A DNA stretch of 64,000 nt from Kibdelosporangium aridum (GTDB taxonomy: Bacteria; Actinomycetota; Actinomycetes; Mycobacteriales; Pseudonocardiaceae), in contig NZ_FWXV01000002.1 in NCBI RefSeq assembly GCF_900176515.1, positions 1,612,001 to 1,676,000 on the forward strand, written 5' to 3'. A program made the position numbers and the translations under genes. The notes beneath the pieces are model-generated. The model searched no databases, was not told the DNA's origin, and was given only the letters and a program-made list of their open reading frames with translations. Shown piece after piece: positions 27,330 to 37,548 of this stretch; position 1 is the first letter of the stretch, and each line of letters opens with the position of its first letter.

Positions 27330-27404
27330 ATGAACGCGTGGCGTTACCGAGAGGACGACCGTGACATGAGCTTCCATGCAGCTCAGGCTGGCTCTCCGCG
27401 TTGA
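27330..27404 (+). CDS. 24-residue peptide ahead of tRNA-Arg
   Basis: A short gene with a strong ribosome site (GGGAGGA, ten bases from ATG). It begins MNAWRYREDDRD and ends AAQAGSPR, and is followed 20 bp later by an intrinsic terminator and then tRNA-Arg. It shares spacing of Met, aromatic, Tyr and Glu with the candidate peptide at 20364. Could be a free-standing small protein or a leader peptide. No gene it could regulate lies before the terminator except the tRNA. Confidence 0.5.
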   Translation: MNAWRYREDDRDMSFHAAQAGSPR

Positions 27405-27423
27405 GGAAATGATTCGACGCGCG

Positions 27424-27464
27424 AGAGCCGCCGATCGGGAATCCGATTCGGCGGCTCTTTTCTT
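27424..27464 (+). terminator. Intrinsic terminator
   Basis: A 10-bp stem GAGCCGCCGA/TCGGCGGCTC with further pairing inside, followed by TTTTCTTT. Ends the small-peptide transcript just before tRNA-Arg. Confidence 0.8.
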
Positions 27465-27467
27465 TAA

Positions 27468-27541
27468 GTCCTCGTAGCTCAGCTGGATAGAGCGCGGCGC
27501 TACGAACGCCGAGGTCCGAGGTTCGAATCCTCGCGGGGGCA
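27468..27541 (+). tRNA. tRNA-Arg(ACG)
   Basis: Standard 74-base cloverleaf. Acceptor GTCCTCG/CGGGGGC with two G-U pairs, anticodon stem CGGCG/CGCCG with loop CTACGAA, T-arm CGAGG-TTCGAAT-CCTCG and discriminator A. The ACG anticodon is normally converted to ICG by TadA, which is encoded in this window at 48940. Confidence 0.95.
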
Positions 27542-27627
27542 CCGCCTGGCACGGCGGGCGATGTGGAGCAACATGTGGGGTGCTGGTGGGGACGGGTCCG
27601 TGCGCCCGCCCCCACACAACAACCGGC

Positions 27628-28359
27628 TCACCCCAACCGCTTCAACGCCTTCTTCGCCTGAGCTCGGACGTTCTCGTCCGGGCTGGTCAGCGCCTGCTCC
27701 AACTGCGGCCGAGCCGGAGCGTGCCGCAACCTGCCGAGCGACTGAACGGCGTACGGAGCCACAGCCGGGTCGTCCAGCAGGCTCAGCAACACGTCAGGGC
27801 CCCGGGGATCCTTGGTCTTCGGCAGCCCTGGGTTGACGATGCCCGCGCGGGCCGCCCCGAGTGAGCGGTCCTGTGCGAGGTCGATGAGCTCGTCGGCGAT
27901 CGACGCGTCGGCGAAATTGCCCAGAGCCGAGCCAATCGACGTCCGAAGCACCTCACGGCGCTGCTCCGGCTTGACCGGTGGCAGATCGCGGAACACCCGC
28001 AACAGCACCGGAACGGCTTGCTTCTTGGCGAACCGGACCGACACCGCCCGGACGATCGACTCGGCCACCGGGTAGTAGCGGACCTCAGGCAGCCACTTCA
28101 GCAGAACGGGCACCGCCGCCCGGTAGTCGACCGGACGGCGGGACACCTCATTGCCTTGTTCGTCGTACTTCACGATGGCGGGCAGGTACAGGTCCTGGAC
28201 GTAGTCGAGCGGCAGCCCGAACCGCGCCAGATCGGGGACCAGCCCGTCCAGTTCGGCCATCAGGCCGGCAGCGGCCTTGGTGTACTGGGGATCCGCCGGG
28301 CGCTCGGTGCGCAGCGCCGGGTCGTTGAGGATCCGTTCGACCAGTTCACGGTCCGCCAC
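27628..28359 (-). CDS. HEAT-repeat protein, putative toxin immunity protein
   Basis: A 243-residue helical repeat protein. Repeats such as AVPVLLKWLPEV, AVPVLLRVFRDL and DVLLSLLDDPAVAPYAVQSLGRL mark HEAT-like helices. The GTG start lies 13 bp downstream of the stop of the large polymorphic toxin gene, with GAGAGGAG upstream, so the two are cotranscribed. HEAT/ankyrin-type proteins frequently serve as immunity proteins for nuclease toxins. This role is inferred from position and fold. Confidence 0.8.
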   Translation of the reverse strand: MADRELVERILNDPALRTERPADPQYTKAAAGLMAELDGLVPDLARFGLPLDYVQDLYLPAIVKYDEQGNEVSRRPVDYRAAVPVLLKWLPEVRYYPVAESIVRAVSVRFAKKQAVPVLLRVFRDLPPVKPEQRREVLRTSIGSALGNFADASIADELIDLAQDRSLGAARAGIVNPGLPKTKDPRGPDVLLSLLDDPAVAPYAVQSLGRLRHAPARPQLEQALTSPDENVRAQAKKALKRLG

Positions 28360-28372
28360 CGGCCCGCTCCTC

Positions 28373-31300
28373 TCAGGGGATGATCTCTTTTATCTCCACA
28401 TTGTTGTCGTTGATCCAGTCCCACAGCTTCTGGGACAGCTTGGTCCGGCCGTTGGTGCGGACGTAGATGGTGAAGCTCAGGCCCCGTGACCTCGCGATCT
28501 GCAGGTAGTCCTTGATCTGCGTGGACAGGTACAGGTAGCCGACGTTCTTGGCCTCGCCGAGATCCCACTGGTCGAGGAAGTCCGGCTTGCGGTTGCGCCC
28601 GTTGATCGGGATCAGCGGGCCGCTGTACTTGGTCCGGCCGATCGCCGCCTCGCCTGCCTGACCGATCGCGCAGGCCTTCGCACCACCGGAGTTGTGCACG
28701 AGAACCGCGACATCCCCGGCGACGACGTAAAAGGTGTGCAGACCTGCGACAGTCAGGTTGTAGACCGCGACCCGCTGGACCCACGGATGCGTCGCGGTGA
28801 CGGTGACGTAGTGGCCGTCCGGGGCGAGGAGCTTGTCGCCCGGCCCGAGATCCTTGGCGTCACGCCACCTTTGCTGGCTGGCGACCCAGAAGGGGTGCTG
28901 GTCGGTCGCGTCGATCGAGCCGCCACCGGCCACGCTGATCGTGACGAGGTTCTTCTTGCCGAAGTTGGTGATCAACCGCGTCACCGCGCGTGCCCCGGTC
29001 ACACTGGGTTCGGCCTGCGGGTTGGTGGCCATCACCCGGTCGCCGACCGTCACGTCCTTGATCGCCTTGCTGGTCCCGTCCGCAAGCAGTACCCGGGTGT
29101 CACCGGTGAAACTGTTGGGCGCACAGGGATTCTTGATCCGGCCGAAGATGTCCCTGATCAGGGTGCGGGTTCGTTCGACGAACGAACGCGCGGCCGCCAC
29201 TCCGTCGCGGAACGCGCCGAGCCCCCGGACGATCTTGAAGATCGCGGTGCCGATCTCCGGCAGCTTCAGCGCTGCCTTGATCAGCTTGAGCGGGCCGAGC
29301 GCGTTGATCAGCGTCCAGATGCACGAGCCGATGTCGCCCTCGGTGAAGCACTTCTTCGCGTCGGTCCAGCCGATCAGGTCGAGGAACACCTGGCCACCGA
29401 CCGAGATCACGAAGTCGAGCACGTCCTTGCGGGACTCGCTCTCCGAGCCGCGGTACCGGTCGACCATCTCCTGGCCGCCCTCGGCGAGCAGGATGTCGTT
29501 GTCCGACCGGAACTGGCTGTAGTCGATGTCCGGGTCGTCACCGGTGCCGGGGGTACCGACCCCGGTTTCCAGGTCCTTCTGGCGTTGGTCGTCGTCCTGT
29601 CGCTTCTGTTCTTGCTCCTGCCGTTGCTTTTCAGCGGCGATCCGGGCGGCGTCAGCTGCTGCCTTCGCGGCTTCGGCAGCGCTCTTGCCCGCGGCGATCG
29701 CGTCGGCACGAGCGCGTTCGGCTGCCGCGTATGCCTCATCGGCGGACGCGCGGGCTTTTTCGGCCGACGCCTGGGCTTGTGCCGAGGACTTCGCCGCGGC
29801 CTGCGCAGCCGCTTGCGCCGCGGCAGCTGCTTCTCGTGCGAGCTTCGCCGACTGGGCCGCCTGGTCGGCGGACTGTTGTGCCTGGTTCGCCGATTCCTTC
29901 GCATCGTCGGCGTATTGCTTGGCCAGGTCGGCACTTTCCCTGGCGGCCTGCGCCCAGAGCTCGGCTTCCTGCGCCGCGCCACGGGCGATGGCGGCCGCAT
30001 GGAGTGCTTGTGCCGCACTGACCTTGGCTTCGGCGGCGGACATCGCCGCGCCCGCCAGATAGGTGTCGATGTTGGCGACGTGCGAGGCGGTGTCGGCGTC
30101 ACGTTGCTTCGCCGTATGCACCTTTGTCTGCAGGAAGTCACGCAGGTATGACGCCGGGCCGGACAACGCTGCCTGCGCGACGGCCTTGACCTCCGGCCCG
30201 CCCGCGCTGAGCATCTGCGTGACGGTGACGCGGTCGTCTTCCTCCTGCGCGGCCGCGTGGCCGGTCTTCAGGAAGTCGCGCAACGCTTGCACACTGCCGT
30301 TGTTCAGCGCCGCGTTCCCGGCGGCCTTGACGCGGGGTCCTGCTCCGTTGAGCAACTGCACGACCTTGATGCGGTACTCGTCCGCCCGGATCTCGTGCTG
30401 GCCGATGTCCAGGAACTGCTTGACCTGCGCCCAGGTTCCGTTCAGCGCGGTGATCGCGGCCTGGCGCATCGCGGGCACGGTCGTGGAGTCCGCGATGTAG
30501 CTGACCGACGCGCGATCGTCAGCCTCGGTGGCGTTGTCGAGTCCGATCCGGACGAATTCCTTGACGTCGGCCTCGGTGCCCGCGAGCGCGTCCTCCGCCG
30601 CGGTCTTCAGCCAGGCGCCACCGGTGAAGACCAGGCGTGCGGAGACCTTGCGGCCGTTGGCGACCACGACTTCCGGCGGTGTCGCCGGATTACGGGCCTC
30701 CGCCAGCAGCCGGGCTGTCTCAGCCTCCAGTTTGGCCTGCTCGCCTGCTTCCCAGTCCTGCCGCTTCTTCCGCTCCTCTTCGACGACAAGCGCTTGGTCG
30801 GCGTCGGCCATGGCCTGCGCCTGCTGGGAAGCGAGTCGTTCGGTGTCAGTCTTCCGCGCGATCACAGTGATCTGGCGTGCTTTGTCCGATGCGCGGCTCG
30901 CTTCGTCGGACGCTTGCTGCGCACGCGCGGCGTGCTGTGCTGCGATGTCTGCTTGCCCAGCGGCCTCGCCTGCGTGCCTGAACGCGTAGTCCGCTTGGGT
31001 GGCAGCGTTTTCGGCGTGTATGGCTGCTTGGTTGGCAGCGTCACGGGCTTCGAACGCGGCGGCGGCGGCTTCGTTGGCGATCGCCTGGACGACGTTGGCG
31101 GCGCGAGTTGCTTCGTCCGCTGCCCGCTTGGCGTTGGCAGCGGCCCGTTCGGCTTCCTCCGCCTTGGCGCCCGCTTCCTTGGCGTATCCGCCGGCTTGTT
31201 TGGCTGCGTTCGACGCGGCGAGGGCCTCCTGCCCGGCTCGCGCCGCAGCGACCGCGGCGGCGCCCGCGGCTTGTGCTGCCTGGCCTGCCGCTTGCGCCGC

Positions 31301-32422
31301 CTGAGCGGCCATCTTGGCGCCCTCGGCGACTGCCCTGGCATCTTTCGCGGCCTGTTCGGCCTGGCCTGCCTTGGCTTTCTCCGCATGTGCCGCCTGCGCC
31401 GCCTTGTTGGCGCGTGACGCGGCCTCACCGGCCAACGCTGCCGCAGTCGCTGCTTGGCTTGCCGCGTTGGCAGCGATCCGGGCGGCTTCGTTGGCCACCG
31501 CGGCCGCGGACAGCGCTGTTTGCGCGGCCTGCGCCGCACGTTTCGCAGCGTCGGCGGCGCGACCGGCGGCTTCCGCGGCACGGATGGCCGAGTCCTTGGC
31601 CGCTCTGGTTTCGTCCGCGGCCTTGGCGGCCGCCTCTTTCGCCAACCGCGCCGCGTGCACCGCGCGATCCGAAGCTTCCTTGGCGGACTGGGTTTCCGCG
31701 ACGGCACGTGCCGTGGCGCTCCTGGCCAGATCAGCCAGCTGGGAGACGGAGATGACCTCCTGATCCCGTGCCGCGGCTGCCTGGTAGCCGAGCCGGAGGA
31801 ACTCCCGGACGTCCTCGATCGTCCCGTCGAGTGCGCGTTGTGCGGCCTTGCGGACCTCGGGCCCGCCCGCCGACAACAGTTGCACGGTGCGGATCGTGTC
31901 GTCGTCGTCCTGTGCTTTTTGTTGCTCTGACTGCAAGAAGACGAGCAAGTCGTCCGGCGTGCCGTCGAGCGCCCGCTGGGCGGCGGCTTTCACCTTGGGG
32001 CCACCCGCGGCCATGGCCTGGGTGACCTGGATCCGCAGGTCCTCCTCCCACGGCTGTTTCCAGCCTGTGTCAAGGAAAGCCCGCAGGTCGGCAGCTGTGC
32101 CGTTGAGCGCGTTCTGCGCGGCTTGCCTGACTACCCGGCCACCGGCGCTGAGCACGAGCGTTACCTGGACACGCAGGTCCCGTTCGCTCGCGAGCTGCCG
32201 ACCGGTCTGCAGGAACTGCCGGACGTCGTTGTCGGAGCCCAGCAGTGCGGTCTGGGCCGATTTGACCGTGTCCGGTCCACCGGTCTTGAGCAGGTTGACC
32301 ACTTGCCTGCGTTCGCTGACCGGATCGTCAGGCGCGGCGGCTGCCACCGGAACCTCGGTGACCAGCCCGGCGACCAACGCCGTCGTGATGAACGCGGACA
32401 GGGCAGCACGAATTCTCGCCAT
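28373..32422 (-). CDS. Large polymorphic toxin: ALF repeats, coiled coil, Hint, REase-like toxin
   Basis: A 1349-residue secreted protein. A signal peptide (LSAFITTALVAGLVTEVPVAAAA) is followed by ALF-type repeats (for example AAAQRALDGTPDDLLVFL), a very long Ala-rich coiled coil, a second ALF block, another coiled coil and a linker. Residues 1098-1245 form a pretoxin Hint domain from CAPNSFTGDTRVLLADG to VAVLVHNSG. The last ~100 residues contain KPDFLDQWDLGEAKNVGY, a PD-(D/E)xK-type site (Asp, then GEAK), resembling Tox-REase-7. The Hint domain probably releases the toxin tip. The putative immunity gene follows. Confidence 0.9.
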   Translation of the reverse strand: MARIRAALSAFITTALVAGLVTEVPVAAAAPDDPVSERRQVVNLLKTGGPDTVKSAQTALLGSDNDVRQFLQTGRQLASERDLRVQVTLVLSAGGRVVRQAAQNALNGTAADLRAFLDTGWKQPWEEDLRIQVTQAMAAGGPKVKAAAQRALDGTPDDLLVFLQSEQQKAQDDDDTIRTVQLLSAGGPEVRKAAQRALDGTIEDVREFLRLGYQAAAARDQEVISVSQLADLARSATARAVAETQSAKEASDRAVHAARLAKEAAAKAADETRAAKDSAIRAAEAAGRAADAAKRAAQAAQTALSAAAVANEAARIAANAASQAATAAALAGEAASRANKAAQAAHAEKAKAGQAEQAAKDARAVAEGAKMAAQAAQAAGQAAQAAGAAAVAAARAGQEALAASNAAKQAGGYAKEAGAKAEEAERAAANAKRAADEATRAANVVQAIANEAAAAAFEARDAANQAAIHAENAATQADYAFRHAGEAAGQADIAAQHAARAQQASDEASRASDKARQITVIARKTDTERLASQQAQAMADADQALVVEEERKKRQDWEAGEQAKLEAETARLLAEARNPATPPEVVVANGRKVSARLVFTGGAWLKTAAEDALAGTEADVKEFVRIGLDNATEADDRASVSYIADSTTVPAMRQAAITALNGTWAQVKQFLDIGQHEIRADEYRIKVVQLLNGAGPRVKAAGNAALNNGSVQALRDFLKTGHAAAQEEDDRVTVTQMLSAGGPEVKAVAQAALSGPASYLRDFLQTKVHTAKQRDADTASHVANIDTYLAGAAMSAAEAKVSAAQALHAAAIARGAAQEAELWAQAARESADLAKQYADDAKESANQAQQSADQAAQSAKLAREAAAAAQAAAQAAAKSSAQAQASAEKARASADEAYAAAERARADAIAAGKSAAEAAKAAADAARIAAEKQRQEQEQKRQDDDQRQKDLETGVGTPGTGDDPDIDYSQFRSDNDILLAEGGQEMVDRYRGSESESRKDVLDFVISVGGQVFLDLIGWTDAKKCFTEGDIGSCIWTLINALGPLKLIKAALKLPEIGTAIFKIVRGLGAFRDGVAAARSFVERTRTLIRDIFGRIKNPCAPNSFTGDTRVLLADGTSKAIKDVTVGDRVMATNPQAEPSVTGARAVTRLITNFGKKNLVTISVAGGGSIDATDQHPFWVASQQRWRDAKDLGPGDKLLAPDGHYVTVTATHPWVQRVAVYNLTVAGLHTFYVVAGDVAVLVHNSGGAKACAIGQAGEAAIGRTKYSGPLIPINGRNRKPDFLDQWDLGEAKNVGYLYLSTQIKDYLQIARSRGLSFTIYVRTNGRTKLSQKLWDWINDNNVEIKEIIP

Positions 32423-32906
32423 TACATACAACCCCCAGATCCCGGAACCTTCGAAAACGAAATATGTGTTCAGGGTGTGCGCTAACCGGCGTGCCATGGC
32501 GATGTCGGCACGCTCCGAGTGGTGAAGGTACACCGTTATCGGCCGCTGTGACAGGTCGAATATCGGTTTCGGTCCAGTTGGCTCAATGGGTCCGATTGCC
32601 TGAGCGCGGAAGGCGGCAAACGGCGGTACCTGCATATGATTGACCGTCGCTACGTTCAATTCGTTACGCGGCGACGCGGATGCTTAGGCCCAGGTGGCAA
32701 GGGGGTTGTCCAACTGGTGAACCGGGGGAACCGGCGAGGAGTCCAGCGCGGCTGATTCGCCTTCACCGCGCATGCCCGGCTGGGGGGTATGTGAGTTCAG
32801 TGCGTGTCTTTTCGGTGCACGTCGGTTTATGGCGTGTCGGTGATTAATGCTGCCCTTTTCAGGGTGTCGAACCATTTCATGTGCAGAATGAGGAAGGGGA
32901 GCGCAT

Positions 32907-33407
32907 ATGCGCGTCCATCGCCGACTATTGGCGACAATGGCCGTCGCGGCAGGCGTTGTCGCCGTGGCACTTGCCGCACCGGTCATGGCCGAGGCACCGG
33001 AGGAAACGCCGCCGAACACAGTCGAGGACACCTCATACCCGGGCGCCGCGCAGATCCTCGCCGAACGCGGTATCAAGGTGATCGCGGGCGACGGCAACAT
33101 CGTGCTGACCGACTGCGGACCGCCTGGCTTGATCGAGGTGCGCAGCACCGAGAAGGGCCGTATCTGCTTCAAGGCACAACCCGCCTACTGGGGCGGCCGG
33201 TATCCCACAACCGCGTTCATCACCGTGGAGATCCCCAGCGTCTACACGATCAAGGGGGACGAGAAGGACGTCGAAGCCACGCTCACGGTGAACAACCAGT
33301 CCAAGGTCTACCCGATCGAGAAGAACGCGTGGACCCCGGTCGGTGAGGGCGCCGGGCCGGGCAATCCGCCGGAGACACTGCTGGAGATCAGGGCCGAAGC
33401 GCCGTGA
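32907..33407 (+). CDS. Secreted protein of unknown function
   Basis: A 166-residue exported protein. Signal peptide RRLLATMAVAAGVVAVALAAPVMA, then a mature domain with two cysteines (VLTDCGPPG and GRICFKAQP) that could form a disulfide, and beta-rich C-terminal half (FITVEIPSVYTIKG, VEATLTVNNQSKVYPIEKN). AGGAAGGGG precedes the ATG. It ends 17 bp before the pseudo-protease gene, so the two are probably expressed together and may work as a pair. Family not recognised. Confidence 0.8.
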   Translation: MRVHRRLLATMAVAAGVVAVALAAPVMAEAPEETPPNTVEDTSYPGAAQILAERGIKVIAGDGNIVLTDCGPPGLIEVRSTEKGRICFKAQPAYWGGRYPTTAFITVEIPSVYTIKGDEKDVEATLTVNNQSKVYPIEKNAWTPVGEGAGPGNPPETLLEIRAEAP

Positions 33408-33424
33408 CAGGGGGACGATTCGCG

Positions 33425-35020
33425 ATGAACAGCATCTCGCGCCGTGTTCTTAGGGCGGTTCTGGTCGGGGGCGTGACCATGGCGATGGCCGCGACAGTGG
33501 CCGCGGTACCTGCCTCGGCGATCAGCGGCGGCACTCCGGTCACCGGGTTCGACGGCCCGGCCGCGGATGTCGTGCGGATCTCCATCGAGAAGTCCGGCAC
33601 CTACATGCGCAAACATCACGAGTGCACCGGGGTTGTCATCTCGAGGTACTGGATCCTGTCCTCGGCCAGCTGTTTCGCCGACGACCCGAAGCAGTGGCAG
33701 AACCTGCCCGCGGGTCCGTACAAACTCGACAGCATCGTGGACCGGGCGGGATACATGGACGCGCCGCGCCCGGGCGGGCAGGTGCAGAGCTCGTCCACGT
33801 ACATCCAGGAGATCGTGCCGCGCCGGGACCGGGATCTCGTGCTCGCCAAAGCCAGTGACCCGCTCGGTTCGCGGACGAAGCTCGCGACGACACCACCGGC
33901 ACTGGGACAGTCGCTCAAGATCGTCGGAACTGGCCGGACAGGCACGGAGTGGATCCCGAAGCAGGCACATGCCGCCGACGTCTCGGTCACGGCAGTCAAC
34001 CCGACGTCGTTCACGGTCTCCGGTAACTCGAGCACGTGCAAGGGAGATGCGGGCGGGCCCGCCTTCCGCGACAACAACGGCACTTTGGAGCTGGTCGGCA
34101 TCCACGGCCCGTCGTGGCAACGCGGTTGCCTTGGTGTCACGGACACTCGCAGCGAGTCGACCGAAGTCCGCGTTGACGACATCTACGACTGGATCCGCCA
34201 GGAAGCCCCGGATCTGGCCATCCAGTGCGACGAAGAGATCGACATCTTCACCAACCGCGGCGGCATTCTGTGGCGCGACTACGTCGAGGACTACCGGGCC
34301 GAGATCGGGTGGAGCCCGGACACCAACATCGACGCCTACGGGCCAAGCTGGCTCGGGGCCACGTATGCCGGTGGCAACGGCCTGCTCTGGGAGGTCCACA
34401 GGAAGGTCAACGCCTCGGATCCCTTTGCCAACGGTGACTTGCGGCTCTGGCGCCGAAACGGTGCGGCACTCGCGGGTGGTGAGCGGATCGGATCAGGCTG
34501 GACACCCCAGTTGCAGTCCCCGAACAGGATGACGGTGGACGCGGAAGGCCGGATCTACACGATCACCGCCGCCGGTGAGTTGCGTTCCTATGTCTGGAAC
34601 GACACCACTCGTAGCTGGGTGAACCCGAGCGGGGACGTGATGGACACCGGTTGGCTGAACTACAACTCGATCACGGCCGCGGGCGACGGCGTGATCTACG
34701 CGCGCACCGCCGCAGGCGAGCTGTACCGGTTCAAGTACAACCACACCACCAAACAATGGGTCCAGCGCAACAAGTCCGCGGGCGTGGGATGGAACGTCTT
34801 CACCCAGATCTTCTCGCCTGGCGCCGACATCCTCTACGGCCTGGGCACCAAGGAGGGCTCGAACCCCGCACTGCGTTGGTACCGCTACTACCCGGAGTCA
34901 GACCGGTGGGGACCATCCGCACCCGACGGCCTCGGCTACGTCGCTGACTACGGCCCGGACTGGAACACCACGTACCGGGCGACTGCGGACCCAGGCGGCT
35001 GCCGTCTGACCCGTCCCTGA
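33425..35020 (+). CDS. Secreted trypsin-like pseudo-protease with tachylectin-like propeller
   Basis: A 531-residue exported protein. After a signal peptide (about 1-32), residues 34-230 have the trypsin fold, but two catalytic residues are lost: the AAHC motif reads SASC (His replaced by Ser82) and GDSGGP reads GDAGGP (Ser replaced by Ala209). An Asp is retained in DLVLA (137). Residues ~240-531 form Trp/Tyr-rich repeats (WRRNGAALAGGERIGSGW, GRIYTITAAGELRSYVW, GVIYARTAAGELYRFKY) typical of tachylectin-like propellers. It probably binds glycans or peptides without cleaving them. Start ATG at 33425 follows AGGGGGA. Confidence 0.88.
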   Translation: MNSISRRVLRAVLVGGVTMAMAATVAAVPASAISGGTPVTGFDGPAADVVRISIEKSGTYMRKHHECTGVVISRYWILSSASCFADDPKQWQNLPAGPYKLDSIVDRAGYMDAPRPGGQVQSSSTYIQEIVPRRDRDLVLAKASDPLGSRTKLATTPPALGQSLKIVGTGRTGTEWIPKQAHAADVSVTAVNPTSFTVSGNSSTCKGDAGGPAFRDNNGTLELVGIHGPSWQRGCLGVTDTRSESTEVRVDDIYDWIRQEAPDLAIQCDEEIDIFTNRGGILWRDYVEDYRAEIGWSPDTNIDAYGPSWLGATYAGGNGLLWEVHRKVNASDPFANGDLRLWRRNGAALAGGERIGSGWTPQLQSPNRMTVDAEGRIYTITAAGELRSYVWNDTTRSWVNPSGDVMDTGWLNYNSITAAGDGVIYARTAAGELYRFKYNHTTKQWVQRNKSAGVGWNVFTQIFSPGADILYGLGTKEGSNPALRWYRYYPESDRWGPSAPDGLGYVADYGPDWNTTYRATADPGGCRLTRP

Positions 35021-35027
35021 GATGGCG

Positions 35028-35062
35028 AAGTGGGTGAGCCGTTCCCGGCTCACCCACTTTTC
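35028..35062. terminator. Bidirectional intrinsic terminator
   Basis: Stem AAGTGGGTGAGCC with its complement and a TTTT run, between convergent genes. Confidence 0.85.
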
Positions 35063-35070
35063 GTCGTGCC

Positions 35071-36657
35071 TCAGCCGATGTCGCGGCGGCGCAAACCGGC
35101 GAGACCTGCGGCCATCAGCACTACTGCCACCACTGACAGCCAGATCAGCGGACCGGCGCTGATGTTGCTGAGCAGCTTGGGCACGTGGGTGAACGGCGAG
35201 ACGTTCATCAGCCACTGCGGCACCTGGAGGATCGGGCCGAGTTGGCCCAGCAACCAGAAGACCGTCAGCGCCGCCCAGCTCCCGATGACGTACCGAGGCG
35301 CCAAACCGAAGAGCGCCATGGCAATTCCGGCGACGACCAGCGTCGCGGGCAGCTGGACCAGCGTTGCCTCAAGGACATTGCCGAACTGGCCGACGACGTC
35401 ATCCACCGAGATGCCGTACGCCACGCCCATGGCGAGGCCTGCGGCGATGAGCATCACGGCCGCGCCAACCACCGCGAACACCAAGTGGCTCAAGGCCCAC
35501 CGGACGCGGCTGACGTTCGTCGCCAGCACCGGTTCGGCCCGTACGGCGGTCTCCTCGGCGCGCAGCCGCAGGGTCGCCGCGACCGCGTAAGCCGAGGCGA
35601 TCAACGCGATGATGCCCAGGATCGCCGTCATGAAGGCGTCGACCATGGCCGACTTGCCGCCCATCTGCTCGACGACCTTGGCGATTTGCGGGTTGTCCTT
35701 CACCAGGTCCGTCGCGCTGTTGACGATGCTGCCGAACATCACGCCCATGACGATGAATCCGCCCATCCAGCCGATGATCGACCCGCGGTGCAACCGCCAT
35801 GCCAAGCTGAACGGGCCGCGCAGCGACGCGCTCGCCTCGGGTGGTCCGGGGCGTGGCTGGACCAGACCCGCGCCGTGATCACGCCTGCTCACGAGCGCGA
35901 ACGCAAGGCCGACAAGGGCGATCGCGACGACCAGCAGCAAACCCAGGATCCACCAACGGTTGTCCGCGTACGGATGAGCCTTCTGCAGCCAGCCGATCGG
36001 GGAGAGCCAGCTGAGCCACGTGGCCGAACCCGCGTCGCCGACAAGCCGAAGCACGAACGCCACCGCGATGGCGAGTACCGCGAGCCCGGTGACTGTACGG
36101 GCATTCTCGGCGAGCTGCGCCGCGACGGCGGCGACCGCGGCGAACGTGATTCCCAGGGCGCCGAAGGTCAACCCGGCGAGGAAGGACCCGTCCGCGGGCA
36201 GGTTCTGACCCGTCAGGCCTGCCCCGATCAGCAGTGCCGCGATCAGGTTCGCGCCGGTGGCGACGATCAATGCGGCGGCCATGGGCGCGTGCCTGCCGAC
36301 CACGGTCGCACCGATCAGTTCCAGCCGTCCGGCTTCCTCGTCCTGACGGGTGTGCCGGTTCACCGTCATGATGCTCATCAACGTGACCAGCAGTGCGCCG
36401 ATGATCGCGAGTCGCCACATCACCACCGCGCCAACGGATGTGGCGTAGACCTCGCCGTAGATCGCGGTCATCGCGGGGTTGCTGCCGATGGTCGTCTTGA
36501 CTTGCTGCCGTGACGCCTCGTCCGGGTAGAGGTCCGCGATGGAGGCGGCCGTCGTGACTGTCAGCAGGACCGTGACCAGGATCCAGATCGGCAGCCGGAC
36601 CCGGTCGAGCCGCAGCGCCAGCCGGATCAGCGATCCGGTGCCTACGAGGGTCTTCAT
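35071..36657 (-). CDS. ABC-2 type exporter permease (TnrB3-like)
   Basis: A 528-residue membrane protein with about twelve transmembrane helices in two similar halves. It resembles exporters of polyketide antibiotics such as the tetronasin exporter. Motifs include [22 protein letters not shown] after the third helix and an [21 protein letters not shown] repeat of the same site in the second half. ATG overlaps the ATPase stop (ATGA). Works with the ATPase at 36654-37541, probably for drug or lipid export. Confidence 0.9.
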   Translation of the reverse strand: MKTLVGTGSLIRLALRLDRVRLPIWILVTVLLTVTTAASIADLYPDEASRQQVKTTIGSNPAMTAIYGEVYATSVGAVVMWRLAIIGALLVTLMSIMTVNRHTRQDEEAGRLELIGATVVGRHAPMAAALIVATGANLIAALLIGAGLTGQNLPADGSFLAGLTFGALGITFAAVAAVAAQLAENARTVTGLAVLAIAVAFVLRLVGDAGSATWLSWLSPIGWLQKAHPYADNRWWILGLLLVVAIALVGLAFALVSRRDHGAGLVQPRPGPPEASASLRGPFSLAWRLHRGSIIGWMGGFIVMGVMFGSIVNSATDLVKDNPQIAKVVEQMGGKSAMVDAFMTAILGIIALIASAYAVAATLRLRAEETAVRAEPVLATNVSRVRWALSHLVFAVVGAAVMLIAAGLAMGVAYGISVDDVVGQFGNVLEATLVQLPATLVVAGIAMALFGLAPRYVIGSWAALTVFWLLGQLGPILQVPQWLMNVSPFTHVPKLLSNISAGPLIWLSVVAVVLMAAGLAGLRRRDIG

Positions 36658-37541
36658 TTCAGCTCGTCCTCGTAGTGCCGCAGGAACAGCTCTTCGAGCG
36701 TCGGCGGCTGGCTGGTCAGCGACCGCACGCCGAACGTGGTCAGGTGTTTGAGCACGCCGTCGAGCTCGGCGGTGTCCACTTCGAACTTGACGTGGCTGTC
36801 ACGGGCCTGCAGGTCGTGCACGCCCGGCAGCTCGGCGAGGCCGGTGGGTTCGGCCGCCAGTTCCGCCTCGATCGAGGTCCTGGTCAGGTGCCGCAACTGG
36901 GCGAGCGACCCGGTCTCGACCGTACGGCCGTTGCGGATGATGCTCACGCGGTCGCACAGTGCCTCGACTTCGGACAGGATGTGGCTGGACAGCAATACTG
37001 TCCGCTTGCCCTTCTCCTCTTCGATGCACTCGCGGAACATCGCCTCCATCAGCGGGTCGAAGCCGGATGTCGGCTCGTCAAGCAGAAGCAGTTCGACGTC
37101 CGACGACAACGCGGCGACCAAGGCGACTTTTTGCCGGTTTCCCTTGGAGTACGTGCGTCCCTTCTTGGTGGGATCGAGTTCGAAGCGCTCGAGCAGCACG
37201 GCTTTGCGCTTCACGTCCAGGCCGCCCCGCAGCCTGCCGAGCAGGTCGATGACCTCGCCGCCGGACAGGTTCGGCCAGAGAGTGACGTCGCCGGGCACGT
37301 AGGCCAGGCGGCGGTGCAGTTCGGCGGCTTGCCCCCAGGGGTCGCCGCCGAGCAGTTGGGCAGTGCCCGCGTCAGCGCGCAGCAGGCCCAGCAGAACACG
37401 GATGGTCGTCGACTTGCCTGCGCCGTTCGGGCCCAGGAAGCCGTGCACCTCCCCCTCGTGGACGGTCAGGTCAAGACCGTCGAGCGCACGCGTCCGGCCG
37501 AACGTCTTCACCAGGCCGGACACGGATATCGCTGGTGTCAT
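36654..37541 (-). CDS. ABC exporter ATPase
   Basis: A 295-residue ATPase of the DrrA/antibiotic-export type. Walker [12 protein letters not shown]-loop [10 protein letters not shown], signature-like [15 protein letters not shown] (SKGN instead of LSGGQ), Walker [14 protein letters not shown] and switch His LLSSHIL are visible. The C-terminal ~80 residues form the accessory domain. Divergent from a MarR/GbsR-type regulator. Confidence 0.93.
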   Translation of the reverse strand: MTPAISVSGLVKTFGRTRALDGLDLTVHEGEVHGFLGPNGAGKSTTIRVLLGLLRADAGTAQLLGGDPWGQAAELHRRLAYVPGDVTLWPNLSGGEVIDLLGRLRGGLDVKRKAVLLERFELDPTKKGRTYSKGNRQKVALVAALSSDVELLLLDEPTSGFDPLMEAMFRECIEEEKGKRTVLLSSHILSEVEALCDRVSIIRNGRTVETGSLAQLRHLTRTSIEAELAAEPTGLAELPGVHDLQARDSHVKFEVDTAELDGVLKHLTTFGVRSLTSQPPTLEELFLRHYEDELK

Positions 37542-37548
37542 GACCCAG

